A stretch of DNA of 64,000 nucleotides from Megalonaias nervosa (GCA_016617855.1 JAECUM010000843.1:1-64000); one strand, 5' to 3'; shown: positions 1 to 10,167, counted from the first letter of the stretch. Made by a program: numbers and translations. The notes: generated from the letters alone by a model not told the origin.

Positions 1-49
1 ATTCGTGTGAATGTAGTGTAGTGTGACTATAAACACTCACTTTTTACTG

Positions 50-50
<1 letters not shown>

Positions 51-124
<74 letters not shown>
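51..124. repeat. (TG)37 microsatellite
   Basis: An uninterrupted TG dinucleotide run lies inside the left inverted repeat. The right arm holds only a short (AC)n at the matching place, so the run has expanded on one side only. Reading frames through it (poly Cys-Val or Thr-His) are artefacts. Confidence 0.97.
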
Positions 125-129
<5 letters not shown>

Positions 130-770
130 ATGCGCGTTCGTTGGTGTGAATAGTATATGGGTGTGTGTTTTTCTTCTCTTCCTTCGTTGGTGTGATAGTA
201 TAATGTGTGTTTTATGCTTGCTCGTTCGTTGGTGTGGATAGTATATTTGTGTGTTTCATGCTTGCTCATTCGTTGGTGTGGATAGTATATAATATGTTTT
301 TTCTCATCCCGATTGTGTGGATGGTATGTTTGTGTGTTTTATGCTTGCTCGTTCGTTGGTGAGGATAGTATATTGTGTGTGTTTTATGCTTGCTCGTTCG
401 TTGGTGTGGATAGTATATGGGTGTGTGTTTTTATTCTCTTCCTTCGTTGGTGTGATAGTATAATGTGTGTGTTTTATGCTTGCTCGTTCGTTGGTGAGGA
501 TAGTATGTGTGTTTTATGCTTGCTCGTTCGTTGGTGTGGATAGTATATTTGTGTGTTTTATGCTTGCTCGTTCATTGGTGAGGATAGTATAGTGTGTGTT
601 TTATGCTTGCTCGTTCGTTGGTGAGGATAGTATATTGTGTGTGTTTTATGCTTGCTCGTTCGTTGGTGAGGATAGTATATTGTGTGTTTTTTCTTCTCAT
701 CCTGATTGTGTGGATAGTATATTTGTGTGTTTTATGCTTGCTCGTTCGTTAGTGAGGATAGTATATCATA
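125..770. repeat. Minisatellite of about 40-55 bp units
   Basis: About a dozen or more units follow a pattern of GTGTGTTTTATGCTTGCTCG then TTCGTTGGTGTGGATAGTAT, with variants such as TTTTTCTTCTCTTCC. The right arm of the cassette carries about two units of the same family. Local expansion within one terminal repeat explains the unequal arms. Confidence 0.9.
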
Positions 771-817
771 TGTGAAGTGAGTGTAAGACATGTTTTCCTT
801 CACGTCCGTGCTTGAAG

Positions 818-827
818 TATATAAAAG
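818..827 (+). promoter_or_regulatory. TATA box of the cassette gene
   Basis: TATATAAAAG lies 42 bases before the ATG at 869. The right inverted repeat carries a related TATATAACG in the opposite direction, so both arms contain a core-promoter-like sequence, but only this one faces the ORF. Confidence 0.7.
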
Positions 828-868
828 TATAGCGTTCGTCATTCGCGCCATTCAACACAGAATACAAG

Positions 869-1435
869 ATGGATCTTTTTAACAAGTTGACAGACAGTAG
901 GTGGTGGATGATAGATGGAGTCCATGTGGTGGAAAGACTTCAAATGGAGTGGAGGTTTGAAGTCAGCCTAGACTTTATGACAAGTATGAAAGTAGCAAGT
1001 TATGAACTACAAGGCATAATAGTGGAGGAAGCGGACAAGTTGAGAGGCTTCAACTATCCAAAATATGTCAGAGTAGGCACATTGAAGCAGACCCTTGATG
1101 TTGTCACCAAAATAAGGTGTTTTTTGGAAGACACATTCATTTTAACAGAATGGTCTTTTGTAGAAAAAGGCTTAGAAAATGTAAAGAAAGCGGAAGACCA
1201 AAAGAAAAAGGTATTGGAAGAAGAAGTAAAGAAGATCAAGGAGACGTGGGCAAAAGAGAGGAAGGAAAAGGAAAACAAAAAGAAGAAAGAAGAGTTTGAC
1301 AGACTTAACAATAATTGGATAAAAGTGCAAGAGAAATTTAGAGCTATGGGTCATCCTGACTGGATGCCAGAGAAAGAAAAGAAGAAAGGAATTATTCAAA
1401 AAGTCAGGAACTGGTGGAAGAACTGGAGAAGATAA
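869..1435 (+). CDS. Intact 188-residue coiled-coil protein of the TIR cassette, function unknown
   Basis: I do not recognise this protein. It is a complete single-exon ORF that begins at the first ATG after a TATA box. The N-terminal half is mixed and aromatic (WWM at residues 12-14, WRF at 28-30). Residues about 98-150 are a highly charged Lys/Glu helix likely to form a coiled coil. The C-terminus is basic and tryptophan-rich (NWWKNWRR at 181-188), which could bind nucleic acid or membrane. A histone-type stem-loop follows 17 bases after the TAA, and no AATAAA is seen close by. It is the only unbroken long gene in the virus-like part of the window, which suggests a younger or selected cassette. 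It has no histone fold. Two broken minus-strand genes nearby (2196-2746 and 8357-8753) also pair a charged helix with a stem-loop, but sequence homology to them is not clear. Confidence 0.75.
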   Translation: MDLFNKLTDSRWWMIDGVHVVERLQMEWRFEVSLDFMTSMKVASYELQGIIVEEADKLRGFNYPKYVRVGTLKQTLDVVTKIRCFLEDTFILTEWSFVEKGLENVKKAEDQKKKVLEEEVKKIKETWAKERKEKENKKKKEEFDRLNNNWIKVQEKFRAMGHPDWMPEKEKKKGIIQKVRNWWKNWRR

Positions 1436-1452
1436 AAGAAGAAGAACCCAAA

Positions 1453-1468
1453 GGCCCTTTTCAGGGCC
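1453..1468 (+). terminator. Histone-mRNA-type 3' stem-loop
   Basis: GGCCCTTTTCAGGGCC forms a 6-bp stem with a TTTC loop. It is preceded by CCAAA and followed by ACTTCCA, close to the metazoan replication-dependent histone 3' end. A purine-rich stretch (CGAAAAGAT, 1482-1490) sits about 14 bases downstream, where the U7-binding histone downstream element would lie. It follows the stop of the 188-residue ORF. Stem-loop-binding-protein recognition is inferred. Confidence 0.87.
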
Positions 1469-1499
1469 ACTTCCAATACCTCGAAAAGATCTTAATTTT

Positions 1500-1884
1500 C
1501 ATTTTGTCTCCAACCTAAACGAATATATAAAACCCTTACTCTACTAAAAACACGAACGCTCTTGATTCGTGTTTGTCTATAGCCCTCTCTCAGGTAGCCT
1601 GACGTCACAGTACTTCTCTTTTTGCTACATTGTTACCAGTGTGACGTCATGCCACCTGTCGCTTATCGCTCTACAAACCCCCAGTCTACTAGTCGCCGCT
1701 CTACAAAATTTCCATTGACGCTATACAGGCCCAGGGTGTTCTAGTCCCTCTACCCAATTTTCCATTGACGCTATACAGGCCCAGGGTGAGATTTTATTTC
1801 TTGACGCTATACTGGCCCAGGGGGGGTCTGTAATGCTAATTCCCATTGACGCTACGGTAACCCCATATACTACTTCCTGGGTAG
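1500..1884 (+). promoter_or_regulatory. Post-gene block: TATA, hairpin, two CRE sites and short tandem repeats
   Basis: After the stem-loop come TATATAAAA (about 1522), a hairpin AACACGAA...TTCGTGTT (about 1549-1575), and two perfect CREB/ATF sites TGACGTCA at 1600-1607 and 1642-1649. About four units containing TTGACGCTATAC and GGCCCAGGG then follow (about 1710-1860). The same order of elements occurs in the same orientation at 26395-26777. Activity is not shown by sequence alone. Confidence 0.65.
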
Positions 1885-1895
1885 CCAAACTGAAG

Positions 1896-2110
1896 ACCGC
1901 TCGGCGTTATATACGTGAAGCACGGACGTGAAGGAAAACATCCCTTGCACTCGCTTCACACCATATATACTATCCACACAGACGGGAAGAGAAGAAAAAA
2001 CACACCAAATCTACTATCCACACAAACGTACGCGAACTCATAAAACACACACACACACACCAGTAAAGGAGTGAGTGTTTATAGTCACACTACTCTACAT
2101 TCACACAAAT
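1896..2110. repeat. Right inverted repeat of the cassette
   Basis: This is the reverse complement of the left arm in its outer 50 bases, two minisatellite units and the promoter-like segment. It ends in ACATTCACACAAAT at 2110, and unrelated sequence follows. The arm is about 215 bp. Confidence 0.82.
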
Positions 2111-2149
2111 TGGCAACTTGAATAGTGTCTCGTTTCTAGAGATCTGGCT

Positions 2150-2165
2150 AGCCCTGAGAAGGGTT
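2150..2165 (-). terminator. Degenerate histone-type 3' stem-loop
   Basis: On the minus strand AACCCTTCTCAGGGCT gives a stem with one A/C mismatch and a TCTC loop. It lies about 30 bases after the TAG at 2196-2198. A weak purine-rich element (CTAGAAACGAGA) follows. Position and context match the better-preserved copy at 8311-8326. Confidence 0.6.
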
Positions 2166-2195
2166 GTTTTTCCTTGGAACTCCAATTGCACCAGG

Positions 2196-2746
2196 CTAAT
2201 GGTAACATCTCCTACGCCGGGTAACACAGACACGTCTCCTACTCCAATCATTTACCCAATTCACATTTGTGATTGGGAGCGCAGAGGCCTCTTGAGTGGC
2301 TTCAGAACCCCAATCTTCAGTTTCTGGATTCTGAAGACTTCCCTCTGTCTTCTCCTCTGCCAGACCCGGGGATGTTGTTGTTGTTGTGGTTTGCTTTCTC
2401 AAGTTTTCAATTTTGAGAGCCACAGGTCTTTGTACTTGTGGTAGAGGCTGTGGAGCTGGTACTGTTTGCCGTGCTGGTAGTGGCTGTGAGGGCGTCCTCA
2501 CCTCAGGCTTGACCTCACACAGGGGTCTCAGTATGAGGTGAGGCAGGATCCATCTCTTCTTTTCTTCTTCTTCTTTCTTCTTTTATTTTTTTGCTCTTCC
2601 TTCTTTTCAAGCCTGGCAGCTTCTGCTGTGGCCTCCATAGCCAACTCATCTAAAATGCGCCTGGCATACTCCAGCTGCATTTGGAGCTCCAACAATTGGC
2701 AGTTCTATTCCTCATGTTGACAGGTCAACGATAGGTAGCCAGACTG
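2196..2746 (-). pseudogene. 3' half of a broken coiled-coil gene with histone-type 3' end, cut by a LINE
   Basis: Reading leftward from the LINE junction at 2746, one frame encodes a charged helix (LQMQLEYARRIL, then a Lys/Arg-rich run) before a stop near 2530. A second frame from about 2501 to 2196 is Pro/Gln-rich, then rich in Thr and acidic residues, and ends with an Arg-rich tail. At least one frameshift and one stop (near 2716) break it. The stop at 2196 is 30 bases before a stem-loop, as in the other stem-loop genes. The bases at the LINE junction, CAGTCTGGC then CTAT then GTTGAC, match those of the gene at 8357-8753. Its 5' half has not been found. Function unknown. Confidence 0.5.
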
Positions 2747-3304
2747 TTATTATTATTATAATTTAATTATAGTGGCGTTCGTACATTAAGTACATGTGCC
2801 ACTGGTTAATTCTTGCACCGCAGGATGTTAATTATTCCTTAGGGAATGGAATCAGTGCCACATTTCCCAGGCTTTAATGCACTCAAGGAGTGCTGTTAAT
2901 TTTAGCCGTCAGACAACGGTACAATAAGTTCCAAACTGCCTGAATGGTAGGCTTTTCATGAGTGGGGATAGTCCCAGCATACACTCATGTTTTTCAGTCC
3001 AGCTGTAGCATAGGGTGAGTGGGAGTAGTAACATCACTCACTCACGTATATGGTTATTAGCGAGTTTGGAATTAGTGCGTGTATTGCACGCTTATTGGTT
3101 TTGGTGTCCGGTCGAGGAAAAGAGTGGCGAAGACCAGGAAAGGAGGCGCCAAGCCGCAAGGCGGTGTCCGGTGTTTCCAGGGTGTTGGTCTAAAAAATGG
3201 TTGTCTTTCACGGACTAAGAATTTGGATATAAACTGTGCTGTTTTTTTACGTTAAAATTAAGAATTAAGTAGGTAGAAACCTTGGATTACAGCCATTTTG
3301 TTTA

Positions 3305-3640
3305 CCAGTGATTTTGTCACCTTGTGTGACTGGCCCTGATGGTCCTGGGCTTAGACCACCTTATATGAGATATTGTTTTGGGGTCTTACTGGGTGTTTTT
3401 TATTTGGGGACAATTGGTCCTAGGGTGTGTTGACCTGTGATTATTTGGGACCGATTAATTACGTAGATTAGGTTTTTGCCGCCTTGTGCAGCGGGACCTG
3501 ATGCTCACTGGACTCTTGACCACCTTATATTGGCTATTTGGGGCCTTATTGTTTTCTCTAATCTGTTTACGTAATCGCCTTGTGTGGCTGCCCTGTTGGC
3601 CCTGAAGTTTGGACTACCTTATTCTAATGAGGTGGCTATC
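3305..3640 (-). repeat. Internal repeats in the LINE 3' UTR
   Basis: Three related units carry GCCTTGTG...GGCCCTGATGGTCCTGG and GACCACCTTATAT (near 3313, 3479 and 3572 on the plus strand). Copy 2 has the same three near 9371, 9533 and 9630. They are a conserved part of this LINE's 3' end, not a host repeat. Confidence 0.7.
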
Positions 3641-4023
3641 ATCTTTTGGTTGAGAGTAGTTAGAGTGGTAGGGTTAAATTAAAGGAGTCGTTAGTAGGTT
3701 ATTTGGGAGAAAGCAAGAGGAGCAGTAAGAAAGGGTGAGATAGAGGTATAAGTAAAAGAAATTTTTTTAGAGTTTTGACGTAGGTGGTGGTTTAGTTCTG
3801 GTTGCGGCTTTAGTTTTTGGGAGGGATAGACGCCTTCGCTGAATAATCAGGTCCCAGCGTGACTTATCAAAGACGTCCATCCCATGGTTGAGCCGTTTTT
3901 GTGATAACCTTATTTACTCGTATGGTATCATTTGGTGTAGCGGCTTATAGTTTTAAGTGTGTTACGCGTTTATTTATTTTTTTTTTTTGGAGCTATCTCT
4001 TAAGTTGTGCCTCGAGTTTCGAC

Positions 4024-5035
4024 TTAGGTGGTGGTTTGGTTACTATTACAGAGTTCTAGAGTTTTTGTATTTATTGAGGGCGGTTTTCGTTTGGCCTTGT
4101 CTGCAGTTTTACATGGGTCATTCCTCCAAGGCACTGTTTGTTTATTTTGTGCTTTCCCAGTTTTTGGAATGCTTAATTTGGCTGCTTCATGTATGGTATT
4201 AATGATGTTATCATTGAAGGTGTTAACATTTATGTTCTCTAATTCGTTGACATTTTTAGCAGCAAGGATGTTCCTAAATTTATCCCAGTCAGCTTTGTCA
4301 TATCTCAATCTAGGTGAGATTTCAATGGGATTATGTTGAACTGTCAACTGTAGGGTGGTGATAATGGGGAAGTGATCACTACCTAATGAGCTTTCTTGAT
4401 CCACCCATCAGTTAGTTATTTGTGCTAGTTTGGGTGCAGTTATGGTTAGGTCGATAGCCTAGAGGTTGCCATCCTCGGGATCTAGTCTGGGGTTTTCGAT
4501 CCATCGTTGAGGATGACCAGGTTGGTTTCAGCAGTCCATGCTTCTACCAATCTGCCTCTATTATCCCTTCTACTTCCTCACCACAGTTCTTTGTGTGCAC
4601 TGAAATCTCCACAGATTATTATGTTATCTGGTTGTTGTAGGGAGATATGACGGCATGTGCCAATGTTATTTGTGTTGTTATTATTGTCACCTGGATCATA
4701 GATGTTAACCACCTGTATGTTGGTTGATCCGATGCTGACTAGGGTGTTTTGCATTTCTATTAAATCGCTAGAATCTATAGCTAATATAACTATTAATGTT
4801 TCCGTGTAGGGTAAAGTATCAATTAGGAAGGTTGCTAACCCTCCTCCCTTTTTTCCCATTGGAGCGGTTTTTGAATATGCCTGGGGAATATCTTGGAAGT
4901 TTTGGTAGGTATTTAGAGTTTTTCGTTAGGTGTGTTTCTTGTAGGCAAATTATATCTGGTTTATTTGTAGATTTTGTTGATTTTGATTATTAATTCTGGG
5001 AGGTTGTTAATTATTTCCCTGCAGTTCCATTGCCA
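4024..5035 (-). pseudogene. LINE ORF2 N-terminus: APE-type endonuclease, broken
   Basis: Motifs in order on the minus strand are an N-terminal WNCRE segment, a QETHL motif (about 4950), the GDFSAHKELW motif near the end of the 4859-4578 frame, and the C-terminal LGSDHFPI motif (about 4385) in the 4404-4024 frame. These are the nicking-endonuclease motifs of APE-class LINEs. Frame changes occur near 4970 and between 4578 and 4404. The frame runs out just where 3' UTR sequence starts, so no reverse transcriptase follows. Confidence 0.8.
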
Positions 5036-5348
5036 AATCGTTAAGTCTTTTTTGGTTGTACTATCCATTCTAAGTGTGGTTTTAATGCTTTTTATTGAGC
5101 CATGTAGTTGAGTATATCTTAGCCGTGTTTCGTAATTTTTTATATTTTTATTTTTTTTTTTGTAGGATTTTTATTATATTTTTCGTTGTTGGTGGGGTCG
5201 GGGTGTTAATTTTGACTATTTCTGATAGTATTTCCTGCTGTAATTTGCATGCTGATTTATGGTTGTTATCATGATCTGGAATGGTTGCTTTTGTAGCTGT
5301 TGCTATGTGGAAATGATTATGATATGATTAGTCATTTCTTGTGGTGAT

Positions 5349-7341
5349 TCAGTTGTATGGTTTTAGTTGAAGTTTTGGTGTTATTGTTGTGTGTTTTGAG
5401 CTGTTTTCCTTAGTCTTAGTAGCTTTACTTAAGTTTTGTATGTTAGATTTCTGTGGTAGCTGATTGCTTAGGTTTTGTTTCGTAGCATTTACTCCCTGTT
5501 TAGTAACATTTACATCCTGTTTTGCTTCTGCGTATGTTAGTTGTTTGTTATTCATGAGGTCAATAATTTTTCTCTCTTTGATAGAATAGATACACTCAGT
5601 TGCCCTAGGGTGGTGATTTTCACTGCAGTTAGGACATTTTCCATGCTGTTTATTACATGTGCTCCTGTGTTGGCCTCCACAGTGGGAACACCTTGGATTA
5701 TAGCGACATTTTAGGGCACAGTGCCCCCAATGTTGACATTTGGTGCAGAACCTCGGTTTGTTTACAAATGGTTCTAAGCGATGGAGTGCGCCATAGGGGC
5801 CTAACTTAACTAGTGTTGAGAGGGGTGTCGTTGACTCTAATACTGCTTTTGATGTTGTTTGCCCTTTCCGATTTTTGATTCTGTATGCTTTTTCAATATT
5901 GGTTCCATATTCCTTTAGTTTGTTTGTTAAAGTTTGGTCATGTATGTCTTTATTGTTGCCTTTTAGTGTTAAGACTGCTTTGAAGTATTTTGTTGGCGGT
6001 GGGCTGATGTGACCTTTGTCGATTTTGTTTGTGTTTCTGCTTGTTGGTTCTGTAGCGGTTTTGGTTATGGTAGGTGAGGTAATTATCTTCTTTTGGCATT
6101 TGTGATGTCTTTCTATTTTGATCTTAATGTGCCGAATGTATTCAAGCTGTAGAAATTTTTCAACTTGACTTAGCGTACTGCACTGTATGATCAAGTAGTT
6201 GGATTTTGGTCGTATTAGCTTAAATTGCCCTTGGTGAGTTCTTAGTAGGGCACCTGTTATGCTATTGTATGTCAGGTTGAAAAGCTGGCTGTTTGAACTA
6301 CTTATATACAGTGTGTGCTCTGGGGAGTGAGATTTCGGTTTATTCATTTGGTTGTTATTTGTTTTGGCGTTGTTCCCTACATTGTTTGCTTTTGCCTGGT
6401 TTAGATTGTTAGTAGTTTGGGTTTTGTTTTGATCCTTGCTGTTTTGTACTACATTGTTGGGCCTAGGTTGGCTTGTTATGGTTTGATTATTGTTTTTGCC
6501 TATGTTGTTGATGCTCGTTAGGTATTCGTCGTCTGCTTTTGTTGTTTTAATGGGAAGGTTTCCCTTTCCTAGGTACTTGACTTTTTCGTTTTGTTTTACC
6601 TGAGTGAAGAGGTAGCTTGGTTTAGAGATTGCTGTGATGTTATGTTTATTGTTTGAAGAGCCGCCCGAGGATATTCCTGAGGGGCCAGGTGTTTGACTAC
6701 TATGTATTGTAGTTTTTTGATTTTTCCTTTTTGCTTCGTGTTTGTTTGGTTTTATGGTTGAGATTGTGGCTGAATTTGATACTGTTTGGAGATTGATGAT
6801 TGAGTTATTTGGAGAAGGTACATTTATTTGGGGAGTTATGTTGTTGTCCCCAGGTTGCATATGGGATGAAGTTGAGTTGGTGCCTTGTTTCTTATTTAAA
6901 ATACGTCCAATCGGTAGTTTTTTTTCGGAGGGGGGGTGTGCCTCCAATGTTGCATATGTTGGTGGTTGCATAGTTTTGTGGATAGTTGCATTTTCCACAT
7001 GGAATGTGAGAATGATGTCATTCATATCTCCCTCGGACTCAGTGGTCTTGTTGGGGTCCTTATATGATATTGGGAAGTCTGCATGGAGTCTGTTTTAATT
7101 CCGCTGCCGTCAAATTATTTGGAGTACTAGTTTGATAGTTTTGAGTTCTAGGTGTGATTTGTTTGACCCCTGAGTTTACACTGATATCCAACTGTCCTGT
7201 TACTAACAGGGAAATATTGATGTTAGGTTGGGAGTTTGTGGATTGGTTGGTGGGGGTAATTTGTTTGATTTTGTTAAGTTTCCTAACTTTGTTTTTCCTA
7301 CTGTTGAACGCCAGTTTGTTAGCGGTCCATGGTTGAGTCAT
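5349..7341 (-). pseudogene. LINE ORF1 (Gag-like) with zinc knuckles
   Basis: There are two frames, 7341-7060 and 7025-5349 (93 and 558 residues), separated by a break. The protein is Asn/Thr/Gln-rich and of low complexity for its first 230 residues. A basic central domain follows, then a Cys/His array starting at CTKCQHWGHCALKC with two more Cys-rich motifs (CSHCGGQHRSTC, CPNCSENHHPRATEC). ORF1 proteins of this sort bind the LINE RNA and form the RNP. The 558-residue section is uninterrupted, so decay is modest. Confidence 0.8.
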
Positions 7342-7540
7342 TTTGCTAGTCGTTGATTTGTTTTAAAGCTAAATTGTTTTCCTAAATGATGTATAATAAT
7401 GTTTAGTTACGTTTTATGTTAAGAGGGGGTTGGAGAAGTAGAATGTTAAGTAGGTTAATAGAAAGATAGAAAAATCTACTGTAACAGAATATCTATGTAG
7501 AGGTTTTCAGGTCCACGAAAACTTGCTAGGATTCTGTTCA

Positions 7541-7732
7541 GATGTACACTAGTATGATTCCTCGTACCTGTTTTAAGGAGATTTTTTTTTTGGTAGAATT
7601 TAGTGATAGAGTATAGAGTTAGCGTATTGGTTTTTCCTATAACTGAGAATCTTGCAGTTCACTAGTGCTTGTTAATCCGCAAGGACTCAGTCCATGTATA
7701 CACTAGTATGAGTCCTAGTACCTGTTTAAGGA
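7541..7732 (-). repeat. Direct repeats in the LINE 5' UTR
   Basis: Two 39-40 bp units at 7541-7579 and 7693-7732 share TACACTAGTATGA, CCT, GTACCTGTTT and AAGGA, 152 bases apart. They lie upstream of ORF1, where internal LINE promoters sit. A promoter role is speculative. Confidence 0.55.
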
Positions 7733-8147
7733 CATTTGGCGCCAAAATGTATTAGTGTTAATTTAGAACAAAGGAATGGAATTTTTTGTGGAGAATAAAG
7801 AGGGGAGTTATAGAATTGATGTTAAGAGAGTTTCAAAGAGAGATCTATTTAAAAACAGCACAGAGTAAAAGGTTCTAAAATGTTTTCCTTCCATTTCTTT
7901 TTTTTTTTTGTTTGGTTTTTTTTTTTTTTTTTGTTTTGCAGGTGGGTCTTTTCTTCTGCAGGTGAAATCCTTTGTTCCTTTCCTTTGTTGTCGGCTGGGC
8001 GATCTGCTAATCTGCTATTAAGTAGACGCTCCTTTGTTCTTTTTCTTGATCTTCAAATGTTTCTTTTGTTCCGGACTCCGGACGGATCTGATGGTTAATT
8101 GAGTTGTGTGACAGCCACAAGCTACAACCAGCTCGGAGATGCTCAGA

Positions 8148-8262
8148 ATTCAGTTGTATATGTAGAGCAGTGGTCTGGTAATCTGGTTCCCATTTGTATG
8201 TTAAGTTCTGGGATTACCACTGCTGCTGATGTTCTGGGTGGCTCTGGTGTTTTAGATTCCAA
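8148..8262 (-). mobile_element. Small extra fragment of the LINE RNase H region
   Basis: About 115 bases are nearly identical to 10843-10960 of LINE copy 2 (both contain AGAATTCAGTTGTATATGTA). The fragment is stranded between the 5' end of copy 1 and the stem-loop at 8311. It may mark template switching during insertion of copy 1. Confidence 0.8.
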
Positions 8263-8310
8263 TTTTTGGGGGGCAATTGGATTAGTATGTCTTTTCGAGA
8301 GTCTTAGGGT

Positions 8311-8326
8311 AGCCCTGAAAAGGGCT
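8311..8326 (-). terminator. Histone-type 3' stem-loop
   Basis: The minus strand reads AGCCCTTTTCAGGGCT: a 6-bp stem with a TTTC loop, flanked by AACA and ACCCTAAGA. The element TCTCGAAAAGAC (8292-8303) lies about 9-15 bases downstream and matches the CTCGAAAAGAT after the stem-loop at 1453. It lies 30 bases beyond the TAA at 8357-8359. Confidence 0.83.
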
Positions 8327-8356
8327 GTTGTCTTGACGGGGAGTGATGGCAATCTT

Positions 8357-8752
8357 TTATTTTCTAAGATTGCGTCCCCGTCTGGCAGCAGGCTTTCCTA
8401 CAGGATACGGCCTGCTTCTTCGGAAAGAGGAGAACTCTTTCGTGTCTACACGACAGTCAACAAAGTCTCTGTCTGGCTCCTGCTGCTGCCGCTGCTGTTG
8501 TTGCTGTTCTCATTGCTGCTTCTGAAGCCTGTACTTTTCTGTCCACTCTTCTTGTTCTTTTTTGATTTCCTCTCTGAAGAGTTCTTCTTTCAGGTCTTCG
8601 GTCAGTTTCAACATCCTGATATTCTCTATCTCTACGGGCGTCGGTATCAGGTTTTGCCTGACACGATGTAAATTCACATAAGCTTCGTTCAGCTTGGCTA
8701 GTCTTGAAGGCATGTTCATAGGTGGACGAGTCAACCATAGATGGCCAGACTG

Positions 8753-8753
<1 letters not shown>
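8357..8753 (-). pseudogene. 3' half of a broken charged-helix gene with histone-type 3' end, cut by a LINE
   Basis: From the LINE junction at 8753, one frame runs to a stop near 8513. It begins SGHLWLTRPP, and a long charged helix follows (LTEDLKEELFREEIKKEQ region). After that in-frame TGA the same frame continues through a Gln-rich run and an Arg-rich tail to the TAA at 8357-8359. The 5' part should lie beyond the LINE, next to the Polinton edge near 12800, but I could not recognise it. Layout (charged helix, basic tail, stop, stem-loop) parallels 2196-2746 and 869-1435. Function unknown. Confidence 0.5.

Positions 8754-8799
<46 letters not shown>
8754..8799. repeat. (ATT)n tail of LINE copy 2
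   Basis: About 15 ATT units on the plus strand equal (TAA)n at the LINE 3' end, the tail type of I-clade elements. Copy 1 keeps only about four units. Confidence 0.93.
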
Positions 8800-10167
8800 G
8801 ATAGTTTGGATTATAGTGGCTTTCGTACGTTAAGTACATGTGCCACTGGTTAATTCCTGCACCGCAGGATGTTAATTATTCGTTGACGAATGGAATTAGT
8901 GCCACATTCCCCAGGCGTTAATGCACTCAAGGAGTGCTGTTAATTTAAACGTCAGGCAGCAGAACAATAACTTCCAAGCTACCTGAATGTTAGGCTTTTC
9001 ATGAGTGGGGATAGTCCCAGCACACACTCATGTTTTACAGTCCAGCTCTAGCATAGGGTGAGTGGGAGTAGTACCATCACTCACTCACGTTTTTTATTGA
9101 TAACGAGGTTGGTATTGGTGCGCACATTGCACGCTTATTGGTGTCCAGTCGAGGAAAAGGGTGACGTAGACCAGGAAAGGAGGCGCCAAGCCGCAGGGTG
9201 GTGTCCGTTGTTTCCGGGGTATTGGTCTAAAGTTGGTCTTCTTGTGCGAACTAAGAATTTTTAATAGAAACTCTCTGCTGTGTTTTTATTTTTTTATTTA
9301 AGGTTATAATGAGGGATTAAGTGTTAAGTAGAAACCTCGGATGACAGCGAGTTTGATATCAGTAATTTTGTCACCTTGTGTGACTGGCCCTGATGGTCCT
9401 GGGCTTAGACCACCTTATATGAGATACTGTTAGGGGTCTTACTGGGTGTGATTTATTTTGGGGCCAATCGGTCATGGGGTGTTTGACCTGTGATTATTTG
9501 GTTCCGATCACTTTGCTTAGATTAGTTTTTGCCGCCTTGTGCAGCGGGGTCTGATGGTCATTCGACTTTTGACCACCTTATATTGGCTGTTTGGGGCCCT
9601 ATTGTACTTCTCTAACCTGATTACTTAGTCGCCTTGAGTGGCGGGCCCTGATGATCCTGGTGTTCGGACTCCCTAATTCTATTGGGATGACTGTCATCTT
9701 TTGGTTGAAGAGAAAAAAAGGGGGGGGGGATAGAGGTATAAGGAAAAAATATTTTTTTGAGAGTTTGATTTAGGTGGTGTTTTAGTTTAGCTTACTGCTA
9801 GTTATTTTTTTTTTTTATTTTTTTTTTCGGAAGGGACAGAGGCCTTTGCTGAATAATCAGGTCCCGAGCCGACATATCAAAGACGTCCATCCCATGGTTT
9901 GAGCCGTTTTATGAACTTATTTATTCCTATGGCATTGATGTGGGGGAGGACAAGTGTCTTTGCTGAATAATCAGGTCCCTGTTGACATATCAAAGACACC
10001 TATCCAATGGTTATGCCATTTTGTATTATAGATTTGGTTCTGGTTGCGATTATTTGGTGTAGAGGCTTTTAGCGTTGTTTGCCTCACAGGGTATGTTAAT
10101 GGGGCATTAGATTTTTCCTTTAAGCCCGGTTTCTTTAGATAGTTTATGATATTTCTATAGGTTGTAT

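Larger units (their letters stand above)
1..838. repeat. Left inverted repeat of a 2.1-kb cassette
   Basis: The first 50 bases, and the stretch from about 745 to 838, reappear in reverse complement at 1896-2110. The outer end reads ATTCGTGTGAATGTAG against ATTTGTGTGAATGTAG, and the inner end shares TTTTCCTTCACGTCCGTGCT. This arm is about four times longer than the right one because it contains a (TG)n run and an expanded minisatellite. The cassette may extend a few bases before the window. Confidence 0.8.
2747..8140 (-). mobile_element. I-clade-like LINE, copy 1 (ORF1 + endonuclease, reverse transcriptase deleted)
   Basis: On the minus strand this runs from a 5' UTR (about 8140-7345) through ORF1 (7341-5349) and an APE endonuclease (about 5035-4024), then directly into a 1.2-kb 3' UTR ending in TAA-type repeats at 2747-2760. 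The 3' UTR (2760-3960) is homologous to that of copy 2 (8800-10080). Reverse transcriptase and RNase H are missing. A shared TTAGGTGGTGGTTT-like sequence at about 3781 and 4024 marks the probable deletion junction. Zinc-knuckle ORF1, RNase H (in copy 2) and a TAA-repeat tail are I-clade traits. Confidence 0.8.

Noticed and set aside
23..543. Cys-Val and Thr-His-rich ORFs
   Set aside because: They are translations of the (TG)n run and minisatellite.
125..770. CRISPR-like array of repeats
   Set aside because: Units are contiguous and variable, with no unique spacers, in a eukaryotic genome.
8099..8671. 190-residue plus-strand ORF
   Set aside because: It is antisense to a LINE fragment, a stem-loop and a broken minus-strand gene.
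8510..8839. Poly-Asn N-terminus of a protein
   Set aside because: The Asn run is the LINE (TAA)n tail, not part of the gene.
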